NCBI RefSeq assembly: GCF_039522605.1
Contig: NZ_BAAADS010000009.1
Span: forward strand, 62,001-126,000
DNA length: 64,000 nucleotides
Reading direction: 5' to 3'
Source: Lentibacillus siamensis
Lineage (GTDB): Bacteria > Bacillota > Bacilli > Bacillales > Amphibacillaceae
Position numbers and translations under genes: made by a program. The notes below the pieces were generated by a model that worked only from the letters and a program-made list of their open reading frames with translations, did not search any database and was not told the origin of the DNA. Of the stretch, positions 15,936 to 24,186 are shown piece by piece. How positions within the stretch are numbered: the stretch's first letter is position 1; every line of letters starts with the position of its first letter.

Positions 15936-17291
15936 ATGTACAAAAGGCTTTTGGCTGTTTTAGGAATTTGTGCACTTATCGCAGGAAGTGTCTTGACCAT
16001 GACTGGCGGAAACACCACCGCAGACGCAGGAAACAAGTTCAATTCTCCCAACAATGGAAAAGTGAAAAATGTGATCGTTATGATTGGTGATGGCATGGGA
16101 CCGGCATATACAACAGCATACCGCTATATGAATGATGACCCTTCCACACCGAAAATGGAACGCACTGCATTTGATAATTATTTTGTCGGTATGGCAAGTA
16201 CAAATCCTGAAGACGCGGAAGAAAATGTAACGGACTCTGCTGCTGCAGCAACTTCGATGGCGGCGGGTGTCAAAACGTACAATGGTGCCATTTCAGTCGA
16301 CAATGATCGTAAACCAGTAGAAACGGTACTGGAGGCTGCAAAAGAAAAAGGGATGGCAACCGGGCTTGTGGCAACTTCACAAATAAACCATGCAACCCCG
16401 GCGGCATTTGGAGCGCATGATGTATCACGACATAATTACAATGATATTGCTGATGATTATTTTGATGACATGATTAACGGTGCACATAAAGTCGATGTCA
16501 TGCTAGGCGGTGGAACAAGTTATTTTGACCGCGAAGGAAGAAACCTTATCAAGGAATTCAAAAATGACGGCTATAACTATGTAACTTCCACTGAAGACAT
16601 AATGGAAAACGATAGTGAAAAAATGCTGGGACTATTCGCCCCTGTTGGCATGCCCAAAGCGATTGACCGCCCGAAATCTGATCCTTCCCTGGAACAAATG
16701 ACAAAAGCAGCACTTCAGCAATTGGATAAAGAGAAGAACGGATTTTTTCTGATGGTGGAAGGGAGCCAAATTGACTGGGCAGGACATGCAAATGATGCAG
16801 TTGGTGCCATGAGTGAAATGAACGACTTCGCCAATGCATTCGAAGCAGCCGTTGAATTTGCCAAAAAGGACAAGCATACCCAGGTTGTTTTGACAGCGGA
16901 CCACTCGACCGGCGGATTCTCCATTGGGCGTGATGGTAATTATAACTTCAATCCTGAACCAATCAAAGCAGCTGACCGCACACCGGAATTCATGGCTCAG
17001 GAAATTATCGACGGAGCTGATGCGGAAGAGGTGTTGGATGAATACGTGGACTTTGAATTTACAGACGAAGAAATGGAATCCATTGAGAAAGCTGCTGATA
17101 CAGAGAATTTTGATAAGCTGTACAGTGCCATATCTGAAGTCTTCAATAAACGGGCAGGTGTTGGTTTTACAACTGGCGGACATACCGGTATTGATGTTCC
17201 GGTCTATGCCTACGGGCCAAAAAGCGAGGTTTTCTCAGGTCTGATTGATAATACCGATATTGCAAATGAAGTGTTTAACTTTTTGAAGTAG
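15936..17291 (+). CDS. Alkaline phosphatase (secreted, PhoA/PhoB type)
   Basis: 451 residues with an N-terminal signal peptide (KR followed by a hydrophobic stretch, probable cleavage after TTADA near residue 32). No lipobox Cys is present. The metal and catalytic motifs of the family are clear: VIVMIGDGMGPAY near residue 47, the nucleophile Ser in TDSAAAATSMAAG near 105, SQINHATPAAF near 150, MVEGSQIDWAGH near 275 and VLTADHSTGGF near 320, with a C-terminal GGHTG. It releases phosphate from monoesters outside the cell. The protein is acidic, as expected for an exported enzyme in a salt-tolerant host. AGGAGGA precedes the ATG. A weak Pho-box-like pair lies upstream and a terminator directly downstream. 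Confidence 0.93.
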   Translation: MYKRLLAVLGICALIAGSVLTMTGGNTTADAGNKFNSPNNGKVKNVIVMIGDGMGPAYTTAYRYMNDDPSTPKMERTAFDNYFVGMASTNPEDAEENVTDSAAAATSMAAGVKTYNGAISVDNDRKPVETVLEAAKEKGMATGLVATSQINHATPAAFGAHDVSRHNYNDIADDYFDDMINGAHKVDVMLGGGTSYFDREGRNLIKEFKNDGYNYVTSTEDIMENDSEKMLGLFAPVGMPKAIDRPKSDPSLEQMTKAALQQLDKEKNGFFLMVEGSQIDWAGHANDAVGAMSEMNDFANAFEAAVEFAKKDKHTQVVLTADHSTGGFSIGRDGNYNFNPEPIKAADRTPEFMAQEIIDGADAEEVLDEYVDFEFTDEEMESIEKAADTENFDKLYSAISEVFNKRAGVGFTTGGHTGIDVPVYAYGPKSEVFSGLIDNTDIANEVFNFLK

Positions 17292-17305
17292 GAAAATCTA
17301 TTATG

Positions 17306-17340
17306 AGCAGGCTGCCTTTTTAAATGGCAGCCTGCTTTTT
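17306..17340 (+). terminator. Terminator after alkaline phosphatase
   Basis: Perfect 11-bp stem AGCAGGCTGCC (17306-17316) / GGCAGCCTGCT (17326-17336) followed by T. Confidence 0.9.
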
Positions 17341-17357
17341 AAGATGGCAGTTTAAAT

Positions 17358-17550
17358 ATCAACCGTGCGGGGCCAAACATCAACCGCAAAATGCAATTAT
17401 CAACCGCTAGAGACTAAACATCAACCGCAACATGAAATTATCAACCGCTAGAGACCGAACATCAACCGCAAAACGGAATTATCAACCGCTAGGGACCGAA
17501 CATCAACCGCAAAACGGAATTATCAACCGGTCGTGGCCAAATATCAACCA
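17358..17550. repeat. Array of ten ATCAACCG units spaced 20/21 bp
   Basis: ATCAACCG starts at 17358, 17379, 17399, 17420, 17440, 17461, 17481, 17502 and 17522, with a last variant ATCAACCA at 17543. Spacings alternate 21, 20, 21, 20 and so on, so the real unit is a 41-bp dimer; the two internal spacers differ (AAAACGGAATT-like and TAGGGACCGAAC-like). It fills most of the 339-bp gap between alkaline phosphatase and the P1 peptidase. It is not CRISPR: units are too short and spacers are repeated, not unique. Confidence 0.92.
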
Positions 17551-17630
17551 TCCAATCGTTACAAGATAGACAATAAACATATACACTCTATGTTTTTGCT
17601 ATAATGCAATCATGAGGAGGAATGATTCAC

Positions 17631-18608
17631 ATGCCGTTGCCAAAAGGAAAACATAACTGTATTACCGATATTGACGGTGTGAAGGTCGGCCATGTTACCC
17701 TATACGAAAAGATAACTAACGAGGACACGATTTGCACCGGTGTAACTGCCATACTTCCGCACGAAGGAAATTTATTTCAGAAAAAAATGCGCGCGGCAAG
17801 CCATGTAATAAACGGATACGGAAAGACTGCAGGACTCGTCCAGGTGGATGAATTGGGTCTCTTGGAATCACCGATTATGCTGACAAATACATTCAGTGTC
17901 GGTGCAGTGCTTCAAGGGGCACTGCAGTACATGCTGCGGCAAAATAAAGACATTGGCGATACAGCAAGCTCTTTGAACATCGTTGTTGGTGAGTGCAATG
18001 ACAGCTACCTGAATTCGATGCGTCTGCAGGCTGTAAAACTGGAACATGCCGTCAAGGCAATTGAAAATTCCAGCCGGGAACCTGTACAGGAAGGTGCGGT
18101 TGGTGCTGGAAAAGGCATGATTTGCTATGGCTATAAAGGTGGGATTGGAACAGCATCCCGAAAAGTGGATGAATATACTGTCGGCTGCCTGGTTCTGAGT
18201 AATTTTGGAAAACGGGAGCACGCCCTATTCGCAGATTTTGCTACAAAAGAAATGGATACAACAGACGGATCAATTATGATGGTAATTGCAACCGATGCAC
18301 CACTCTATGACCGGCAATTAAAACGGCTTGCTAAACGTTGTGCTGCTGGACTCGGCAGAACCGGTAGCCATATCGGTAACGGAAGCGGCGACATTGCCAT
18401 TGCATTTTCGACGGCCAATACATATGATCATCAATCAGACTCACAAACAGAGACGCTTTCGTTTATTCGTGATGAGCATCCGGTCATGAACAAGCTGTTT
18501 CAAGCGGTAATTGAAACAACGGAAGAAGCAGTCATCCGGTCGCTTAAATGTGCAAAAACAACGGAAGGAAGGGACGGAAGGGTTGTAGAAAAGGCACCAC
18601 TTGAGTGA
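17631..18608 (+). CDS. P1-family (DmpA-type) aminopeptidase/hydrolase
   Basis: 325-residue member of peptidase family S58 (DmpA, beta-peptidyl aminopeptidases), which cleaves itself into two chains before acting on N-terminal residues of peptides or amides. It begins with the family opening NCITDIDGVKVGHVTL. The region expected to hold the self-cleavage site and nucleophile is EGAVGAGKGMICYGYKGGIGTASR near residues 155-178, within which GGIGTASR carries the candidate Ser/Thr. A C-terminal GRTGSHIGNGSGDIAIAFST motif is also typical. AGGAGGA touches the first in-frame ATG at 17622, so the ATG at 17631 is the better start. A TGCTATAAT extended -10 lies just upstream. Substrate unknown. Confidence 0.85.
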   Translation: MPLPKGKHNCITDIDGVKVGHVTLYEKITNEDTICTGVTAILPHEGNLFQKKMRAASHVINGYGKTAGLVQVDELGLLESPIMLTNTFSVGAVLQGALQYMLRQNKDIGDTASSLNIVVGECNDSYLNSMRLQAVKLEHAVKAIENSSREPVQEGAVGAGKGMICYGYKGGIGTASRKVDEYTVGCLVLSNFGKREHALFADFATKEMDTTDGSIMMVIATDAPLYDRQLKRLAKRCAAGLGRTGSHIGNGSGDIAIAFSTANTYDHQSDSQTETLSFIRDEHPVMNKLFQAVIETTEEAVIRSLKCAKTTEGRDGRVVEKAPLE

Positions 18609-18676
18609 ACTGGTGCCTGGAAAATACTTTGTAAAAGGGTGCAGGTATGGGCAGACGTTAGCATACTTTCACCCCC

Positions 18677-19075
18677 TTAGTCTTTAATTCCCTGTAAACG
18701 CATCTTTTCGAATTCACGTATTTTATCATAGGACCTTACTAATTGTTCAGGAACCAGTGTCCTGCCATATTCCCAGGCATTCGCTTCTATTTCCGATTGG
18801 AGTTCTTCTTTTTCATCATCTTCCCCGTAGATTAGTATCTTTAAATCACGTTTGTTTTTCTTAAAATCCAAATAATAACCAAGTTCATGATAAAGGATTA
18901 GTTTAACAATATTTTCATCTGATTCTTTAAGTTTAAATAATTCACCAATATACCCATTAACTTGTAGATAATTAAATTTGATCGTCTTTGTTGATACATT
19001 ATAACTCATTGGTACAGTTAGATCATTGTTAGACTCACAGTTAATGTCCAAATTTAGTTCTGTTAATGTTGCCAT
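18677..19075 (-). CDS. Small zincin-like protein with altered active-site motif
   Basis: 132 residues. The segment ILYHELGYYLDFKKN near residue 75 looks like the HELGHYLD zinc motif of ImmA/IrrE-like or other minimal zincins, but the second His of HExxH is Tyr. A Glu-rich segment (EIEANAWEYGRTLV) follows at the usual distance and resembles the third-ligand helix, EAEANAFA, of ImmA proteins. It may therefore be an inactive descendant. Start uncertain: the ATG at 19075 gives MATLTELNLDIN, with an in-frame ATG at 19108 upstream; neither has a strong ribosome binding site. No repressor gene adjoins it. The AT-rich composition differs from the neighbours. Confidence 0.6.
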   Translation of the reverse strand: MATLTELNLDINCESNNDLTVPMSYNVSTKTIKFNYLQVNGYIGELFKLKESDENIVKLILYHELGYYLDFKKNKRDLKILIYGEDDEKEELQSEIEANAWEYGRTLVPEQLVRSYDKIREFEKMRLQGIKD

Positions 19076-19372
19076 AATAATCCGCTCAATGTTCCATATA
19101 TAAAGCATTTTTTCATCACTGTCCTTATAGTCCGTAACCTTTTTAATTATTCTTACATGAACAAGGGATTACGTCAATGGGACCCCTTTCTATTCTTGAA
19201 TTAACAATATACTTCCATTTGATACATTCTTTCATTCAATTAACGCACCTGAATAGACCCTTCCAAAGCAGTTGCATTTTCGCTGATTTGGGAAAAGAAT
19301 AAATAAATGTCGATTGTATTAAGGAACATCTTTATTATCACGCCTCATTAAAATACTTTGTCACTGGTTGAC

Positions 19373-20032
19373 CTAACTCTCTTTTTGATGATCTCCCCGT
19401 TGCCTATCTAAAAATCTCTGAATTGGCACATTCGTATAAAAGAAGATTCCCCCAATTAAAATCCCGAAAAACCACCCGGCAACCTGCCTGTATATCAGCA
19501 TTTCATCGTATCCATCCACACCGTATTCTTGCAGCAGGTATACCTTTAAGCCTGCCATAAAAAGCCCTCTCACGATAAACAGGATCTGAATATACTGAAA
19601 CCACTTGAAAATCCCTCTTTGAAAAAATAAGTTGGTGCTGTCTTTTCTTGCGTGGCCCTGCAAATATGCAAAGTCGACTGCAAAATATAATGCTAGCGGG
19701 CGCCGGACAAAGAACGTTATTATATGGATACCCACATAAAATAAGCCTAAATATACGCTATTCCACAGCATTTGCTCTGCTGATCCGGAGAGAAGGTCAA
19801 CTGTTGTACCTAGAAACAATGCACCTATCCCAAGAAAACCAGCAATATTAAATTCTTTCTCAACAAAAAATCGATAAATGGTGTAAAGAAATCCTGGAAC
19901 AGTAGAGATAAGCATAGCCGCATAATCCCCTAAAGGGTCCTGGCCATATTTCCATATGAAATACGGAAGTGCTGCATAGAAAATCAGATCCATTATAATC
20001 AGCTTTTTATCAATGCTTTTCTTTTCAGTCAT
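19373..20032 (-). CDS. VC0807-family integral membrane protein
   Basis: 219 residues with about six hydrophobic segments, e.g. LIFYAALPYFIWKY near residue 15 and FLGIGALFLGTTVDLLSG near 65. It matches the pattern of the VC0807 family, which has no assigned function. Its start overlaps the end of the upstream MerR regulator gene by 8 bp, so the pair is translated together and the regulator probably controls this protein. Confidence 0.75.
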   Translation of the reverse strand: MTEKKSIDKKLIIMDLIFYAALPYFIWKYGQDPLGDYAAMLISTVPGFLYTIYRFFVEKEFNIAGFLGIGALFLGTTVDLLSGSAEQMLWNSVYLGLFYVGIHIITFFVRRPLALYFAVDFAYLQGHARKDSTNLFFQRGIFKWFQYIQILFIVRGLFMAGLKVYLLQEYGVDGYDEMLIYRQVAGWFFGILIGGIFFYTNVPIQRFLDRQRGDHQKES

Positions 20033-20780
20033 AGGCAGTATCCCTCAGCTTTTCTGCGTATTTAAAAGCATTTTCAATGTATTCCGTTACCTCGCTGTCA
20101 AATTGCACCAATCCGATATCGGCTTTTTCCCGTTGAATCTCCCAGGTCTTTTGCGCTAATTCCATATTTCCCGAATACATTTCTTTTACCAAATCGGACC
20201 ATTTTTCAGCGAGCTGCAGGCCTATTTGTGTCTCAGCCGGATTACCTTTTGTCCGTTCACTTCTAATTTCCTGAAATAGGGATTGCCATTGCTTAATCAA
20301 ATCATTATCGTCGGCAAAATTGGGTAGTTGTGCAAGCAGTTGCTGTTCTTCCTTGGAAAAGTATTGATCCCTGTTCTGCTGCACAGTATTATTTTTCGTT
20401 GCAAAATGCCTAAAAGTACTGAATATATCCTCCGAGTATTCTTTTCCGCTAAGGTCGACTAACTGTATGTACGCCTTGATTTTTTGTTCCATATATTCCA
20501 AGTTCCGCTTCTCTTCCCGAACCGCATTCAAACGTATTTGCAGTAATTCCTGCACAGACTGATTATTTTTCAAGGTGATTTCTTTAATACGATCCAGGTT
20601 AAAACCAATTTCCTTAAGTGTTAATATGTATTGAAGCTTGATAATGGAGTCAGAATCATAGTAGCGGTGTCCGCCTGTACTGATTTCCGCAGGCTGCAAA
20701 ATACCAATCTCATTATAATACCTTAAAGTCCGAACACTTACCCGACTCATTTCAGCTAGTTTTCCAATTGAGTATGTCAC
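20025..20780 (-). CDS. MerR-family transcriptional regulator
   Basis: 251 residues. The winged helix-turn-helix fills residues 1-70: SIGKLAEMSRVSVRTLRYYNEIGIL followed by HRYYDSDSIIKLQYILTLKEIGF. A coiled-coil linker (residues 75-110) leads to a helical C-terminal part rich in Gln and Trp that resembles the TipA-type sensor region. No Cys-based metal site is seen, so an organic ligand is more likely. The start is a GTG at 20780 placed 3 bp after a run of eleven G that serves as ribosome binding site. The promoter has the 19-bp spacer typical of MerR targets, indicating self-regulation. Co-translated with the VC0807-family gene. Confidence 0.87.
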   Translation of the reverse strand: MTYSIGKLAEMSRVSVRTLRYYNEIGILQPAEISTGGHRYYDSDSIIKLQYILTLKEIGFNLDRIKEITLKNNQSVQELLQIRLNAVREEKRNLEYMEQKIKAYIQLVDLSGKEYSEDIFSTFRHFATKNNTVQQNRDQYFSKEEQQLLAQLPNFADDNDLIKQWQSLFQEIRSERTKGNPAETQIGLQLAEKWSDLVKEMYSGNMELAQKTWEIQREKADIGLVQFDSEVTEYIENAFKYAEKLRDTAYD

Positions 20781-20783
20781 GAT

Positions 20784-20794
20784 CCCCCCCCCCC
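20784..20794 (-). repeat. Homopolymer G11 serving as ribosome binding site
   Basis: Eleven C on the plus strand (G on the coding strand) stand 3 bp before the GTG of the MerR gene and are the only Shine-Dalgarno-like sequence there. Such tracts change length by slippage. Confidence 0.8.
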
Positions 20795-20806
20795 TTATCC
20801 GACCCT

Positions 20807-20837
20807 ATTATATAATATGACGCTACGTTAGATTCAA
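20807..20837 (-). promoter_or_regulatory. MerR-type promoter with 19-bp spacer
   Basis: Minus strand TTGAAT (20837-20832), 19-bp spacer, TATAAT (20812-20807). The spacer contains the imperfect dyad TAACG-TAG-CGTCA. Long spacers of 19 bp with a central dyad are the hallmark of promoters untwisted by MerR proteins; the gene that follows encodes one. Confidence 0.75.
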
Positions 20838-20930
20838 GGGAATTTATCGATAATTATTACGTTTGAAAATCAGGTTAACTAAATACATCCTTATCGCTTG
20901 TCGGCAGTACAAACATCCTGATTTCAGCAG

Positions 20931-20960
20931 AAAAAAATAACCCCCAATAGCAGGAGGTTA
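20931..20960 (-). terminator. Terminator downstream of the excisionase-like gene
   Basis: Minus-strand TAACCTCC / GGGGGTTA stem (one G-T pair) with a 7-nt loop and a run of seven T. Confidence 0.65.
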
Positions 20961-21042
20961 CTTCCGCTTTAGCCATACACTCAGGAAAAGCCTAAAAATT
21001 TCTTATTCCTAACTCTTATACGGAGAATTCTCATAAGCTCCC

Positions 21043-21273
21043 TTAATCCTCATCCTTCACATCAATATCTTCCGGGAGCGATTCCCGTAAATACTCCTGA
21101 ATCGTTTCCCGGTATTTTTCCATTTGTTCCAGGTGTGTGCTGAACTGATCCTTATTAATAAGATACTGTTTTCCGTCATAAACTGACCGTATCTTACACT
21201 GCAGTACGAATGCCCTGATTTTGGCTTCATCCAATTCTAGGTATTCAGCTGTTTCAGAAATCGTTAAATACAT
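21043..21273 (-). CDS. Excisionase-like helix-turn-helix protein
   Basis: 76 residues. It begins MYLTISETAEYLELDEAKIRAF, the start of a MerR/excisionase-type winged helix (DNA-binding domain of the 'excisionase family'), with a short basic strand segment SVYDGKQYLINKDQF. An acidic tail follows. The start is set by GGGGAGG upstream of the ATG at 21273; a longer frame to 21306 has no signal. No recombinase is adjacent (one lies 3 kb away), so it is more likely a small regulator than a phage excisionase. Confidence 0.72.
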   Translation of the reverse strand: MYLTISETAEYLELDEAKIRAFVLQCKIRSVYDGKQYLINKDQFSTHLEQMEKYRETIQEYLRESLPEDIDVKDED

Positions 21274-21356
21274 GTCCGCACCTCCCCTGAATAATAAGGA
21301 AAGCAAACGATTTTCATCCGGTTAAATCGCCTGCTTTCCAAACTTTCATTATATAG

Positions 21357-21635
21357 TTATTTAACCAATATATCCCGGTACTCCGGAGTATCTTCAATTT
21401 TCTTTTGGGCGTATGGACAGGTTGCTTCAATCTTCCTTCCTTGTTCTCTGGCGAATCCCACCATTTTACCGACCAATTCACCCGCAATGCCTTGCCCACG
21501 CAGTTCATCTGCAGTGTATGTGTGATCCACCTCAAACACATCGTCACCAATTTCTTTGTAGGTGATTTCAGCAATTGGATTTTGTTCGTCCTCTCCCATG
21601 TAAAATTTATGATCGCCTTTTTTAATGTCAGCCAT
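21357..21635 (-). CDS. GNAT-like N-acetyltransferase, minimal (YjdJ type)
   Basis: 92 residues, the size of the short 'Gcn5-related' YjdJ/YidJ group. The acetyl-CoA loop appears as ELRGQGIAGELVGKMVGFARE near residue 43, and the family pattern ATCPYAQKKIEDTPEY is at the C-terminus. The substrate is unknown for the group. AGGAGGAATGGAAC precedes the ATG. Confidence 0.82.
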   Translation of the reverse strand: MADIKKGDHKFYMGEDEQNPIAEITYKEIGDDVFEVDHTYTADELRGQGIAGELVGKMVGFAREQGRKIEATCPYAQKKIEDTPEYRDILVK

Positions 21636-21696
21636 GTTCCATTCCTCCTTCTATTTTATCTATTCCCACAGCAACTGTAACTAAACAAAGCAGTTG

Positions 21697-22629
21697 TTAC
21701 ATAGTCACAACAATTGCCAGCAGGAACACAAACATTAGATAATTGACGGAGAATAAAAACATCTTATTAGCCCATTTTAAATCATCTTTCCCGAAAAGTC
21801 CGCGGATGGCAAATATGAGCCAGCCAAAATTCAGTGCAGATACGAATACGATAAAAACAGTACCAAGAGATGCAAGATAAAAAGGCAGTGGCAGAAGACA
21901 GGCAATATAGATCACAATTTGCCGTTTGGTAATTTCAAAACCATGTACTACCGGAAGCATTGGTACGCCGGCTGCTTTATATTCGTCATATTTCCTGATT
22001 GCTATTACAAATGTATGGGGAATCTGCCAGATAAACAGGATAAGGGCCAGCATTATCGGCACAATATGACTCGCCGGTTCAATCGCTGCCCAGCCAATCA
22101 ACGGTGTCACCGCACCCGAAACACTGCCGATGACAGTGTTCAGCGTAAATCGCCGTTTTGACCACATTGTATACAAATACACATATACAAACCAGCCGAC
22201 AAACGCATATAATGCTGCCTCAAATGTTGTGAATAATAATAAACCCATGCCAGCAGCCGACAGGATAATACCCGCCCACAATACGGCTTTCAGTGAAAAA
22301 TTCCCGGTTACGGTCGGGCGATTTTGGGTCCGGGCCATCTTCCTGTCAATGTCCACATCAAACCAATTATTAAGAATAAGCGCACCGGACATAACCAATG
22401 TACTTCCAGCGATTGTCAGGATGAGAGCATCCAAATGGGCTGCCAATGTGGATCCGGTAAAATAAATTGCCAGCCAAAAACCGGCAAAAACCGGGACAAC
22501 ATTCGAAATTAAAACAATCAATTTAAATAGTTCTTTAATATCCCCTGCCAGAGTTGTACGATTACTCTCCATAGTATATACACCACTTATTTCAGCATTC
22601 TTTGAAATGAGCGATCCCTCTTTACTCAT
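21697..22629 (-). CDS. ctaB: Protoheme IX farnesyltransferase (heme O synthase)
   Basis: 310 residues (from the ATG at 22629), UbiA-type prenyltransferase with about nine membrane segments. The prenyl-diphosphate/Mg motif NNWFDVDIDRKMARTQNRP is near residue 95 and the second acidic motif IAIRKYDEYKAAGVPMLP near 220. It adds a farnesyl group to heme B to give heme O for terminal oxidases. The frame stays open 41 codons further, but GGGAGG at 9 bp from the ATG at 22629 sets the start. It is isolated here: ctaA and cytochrome oxidase genes are not adjacent, so this may be one of two ctaB copies. Confidence 0.92.
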   Translation of the reverse strand: MSKEGSLISKNAEISGVYTMESNRTTLAGDIKELFKLIVLISNVVPVFAGFWLAIYFTGSTLAAHLDALILTIAGSTLVMSGALILNNWFDVDIDRKMARTQNRPTVTGNFSLKAVLWAGIILSAAGMGLLLFTTFEAALYAFVGWFVYVYLYTMWSKRRFTLNTVIGSVSGAVTPLIGWAAIEPASHIVPIMLALILFIWQIPHTFVIAIRKYDEYKAAGVPMLPVVHGFEITKRQIVIYIACLLPLPFYLASLGTVFIVFVSALNFGWLIFAIRGLFGKDDLKWANKMFLFSVNYLMFVFLLAIVVTM

Positions 22630-22928
22630 TTTCATTTTCCTCCCTTTAACGGGTAACGAAAGTTTTTCATTTATAATCATTATATCACTGAAAAGCATTT
22701 CTATCTGACCCATAATATCTAATATAGTATAACAATAATCATTACTCATCACACGTGTCTTTGCTTATTGTTAAAAAAACTGTCAGAAATGGGCTGAACC
22801 TGTATATTTTTTAACAAACAGGGGAAATACAATAATTTCCAATTAGAAAGATGGAAATACCTTAGAAAATTTGATTGTCAGCAACGCTTGGGGGACGCCT
22901 TAAGCTCACTTCTGATACTGATCTGCCT

Positions 22929-22964
22929 AAAAAGAGCCCTTTCATTAATGATGGAAGGACTCTT
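22929..22964 (-). terminator. Terminator of the 55-aa coiled-coil gene
   Basis: Minus-strand hairpin AAGAGTCCTT / AAGGGCTCTT with one mismatch, followed by T. It begins 7 bp after the stop at 22971. Confidence 0.65.
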
Positions 22965-22970
22965 GTAATA

Positions 22971-23138
22971 TCATTTCCCGCTCTTTTTTTCATTCAGCAT
23001 CTTTTTAAATTCTCTCTGTTCTTCCCGAAGTTTTTTCACTTCCTGTTCCAGTGACGTGATTTTTTCGGTCAACGGCTTAAGCGCCTCTTCTAACTGACTT
23101 TGCAGGCGTAGTGCCTTCTCATTATTCGCTGATTCCAT
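22971..23138 (-). CDS. Small coiled-coil protein (55 aa)
   Basis: Short gene read directly from the minus strand: it starts MESANNEKALRLQSQLEEAL and continues with heptads of Leu/Ile (TEKITSLEQEVKKLREE). No hydrophobic segment. AAGGAGG lies 11 bp before the ATG at 23138, and a terminator directly follows, so the transcription unit is complete. Short charged coiled coils of this kind are common in Bacillaceae and unassigned. Confidence 0.7.
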   Translation of the reverse strand: MESANNEKALRLQSQLEEALKPLTEKITSLEQEVKKLREEQREFKKMLNEKKSGK

Positions 23139-23253
23139 GATTCATGCCTCCTTCCCTTCCATGTTACAAAAGTATTGACCATTTTGAAAGAAAGCTGGAT
23201 TTTTTCCAAGACACCTGCTCCGATGTATAATGATAGTAAAAGGACGGTTGCTG

Positions 23254-24024
23254 ATGTGTTTAATAACCCTTCAATTCCAACACCATTCCAAATACAAATT
23301 AATCGTTGCGGCCAACCGTGATGAGTTTTATCAGCGTCCTACGGCAGATGCTCACTTTTGGGAAGATAATCCTGATATTTTAGCCGGACGTGATTTAACT
23401 GCTAAAGGCACATGGCTCGGCATTACCAAACAAGGCCGTTTTGCCGCGCTGACTAATTTCCGCGACCCTGAGCAGACAACTGCGGGGAAAAAGTCCCGCG
23501 GGGAAATTGTCAAAAGCTATCTTGCCGGCAAACTTACCCCAATCGAATACTTAATGAAACTGCAAGACCAGCAGCACGAATTTGTGGGATATAATGTTAT
23601 TGTCGGTACACCGGATGAGTTGTACTATTACAGCAATGTACAAAATGAAATCAAGCAAATCCCGGCAGGCACCCACGGACTCAGTAATGAATTCCTGAAT
23701 ACACCCTGGCCGAAAGTAACGCGAACGAAGTCAAAACTTCAGGAATACGTTATGGCAAATGACAGCCTGGATCAAAATACATTGTTTGAAATCATTTCGG
23801 ATACTGAGGAAGCCGCGGACGAACAACTTCCCGGAACGGGCGTCGGTCTCCAACTGGAACGAAAATTATCGCCTCCGTTTATAAATACACCCGAATATGG
23901 GACCCGCTCCTCCGTGATATTGTTGGTTGATTACGAAAATAACGTAACATTTACAGAACGGACATATGATAAAGGAAAGTTCAACCGCGAAAAGCCCTTT
24001 TCTTTCCGAATTTGTGAAAAATAA
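23254..24024 (+). CDS. NRDE (TANGO2-like) family protein
   Basis: 256 residues, starting MCLITLQFQHHSKYKLIVAA and carrying the family tetrad in ANRDEFYQRPTA near residue 25, with GTWLGITKQGRFAALTNFR near 55. Cys2 would be exposed after Met removal, as in Ntn hydrolases, which this family resembles. In eukaryotes TANGO2 is linked to heme and lipid handling; the bacterial role is open. The start is the ATG at 23254 behind AAAAGGA; the longer frame at 23230 is not supported. Confidence 0.87.
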   Translation: MCLITLQFQHHSKYKLIVAANRDEFYQRPTADAHFWEDNPDILAGRDLTAKGTWLGITKQGRFAALTNFRDPEQTTAGKKSRGEIVKSYLAGKLTPIEYLMKLQDQQHEFVGYNVIVGTPDELYYYSNVQNEIKQIPAGTHGLSNEFLNTPWPKVTRTKSKLQEYVMANDSLDQNTLFEIISDTEEAADEQLPGTGVGLQLERKLSPPFINTPEYGTRSSVILLVDYENNVTFTERTYDKGKFNREKPFSFRICEK

Positions 24025-24063
24025 TGGATTGGTCCCTCCCCCGGGCCAATTCATTATTTTTTT
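24023..24063 (+). terminator. Terminator after the NRDE gene
   Basis: AATGGATTGG / CCAATTCATT stem (24023-24032, 24046-24055) with a GC-rich loop and seven T. Confidence 0.8.
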
Positions 24064-24128
24064 CCGCAGAAATAGCAGTCGAATCAGCAACCCACAAATA
24101 TACCGAATACCGGAACAAAATAATTGTA

Positions 24129-24167
24129 ATGTTACTTAACATGCATTATAATATAATTAAGTAACAT
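24129..24167 (+). promoter_or_regulatory. Palindromic operator around the recombinase promoter
   Basis: Perfect 11-bp inverted repeat ATGTTACTTAA (24129-24139) and TTAAGTAACAT (24157-24167). The 17 bp between hold a TATAAT (24147-24152) overlapping a second one (24152-24157). The recombinase gene starts 20 bp later behind CGGAGGA. The symmetry around the -10 suggests a repressor site or a recombinase binding site. Confidence 0.6.
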
Positions 24168-24186
24168 AATTATCGGAGGAAGATCT

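Noticed and set aside
17358..17550. CRISPR array
   Set aside because: Repeats are only 8-9 bp, spacers are about 12 bp and themselves repeated in alternation, and no cas genes are present.
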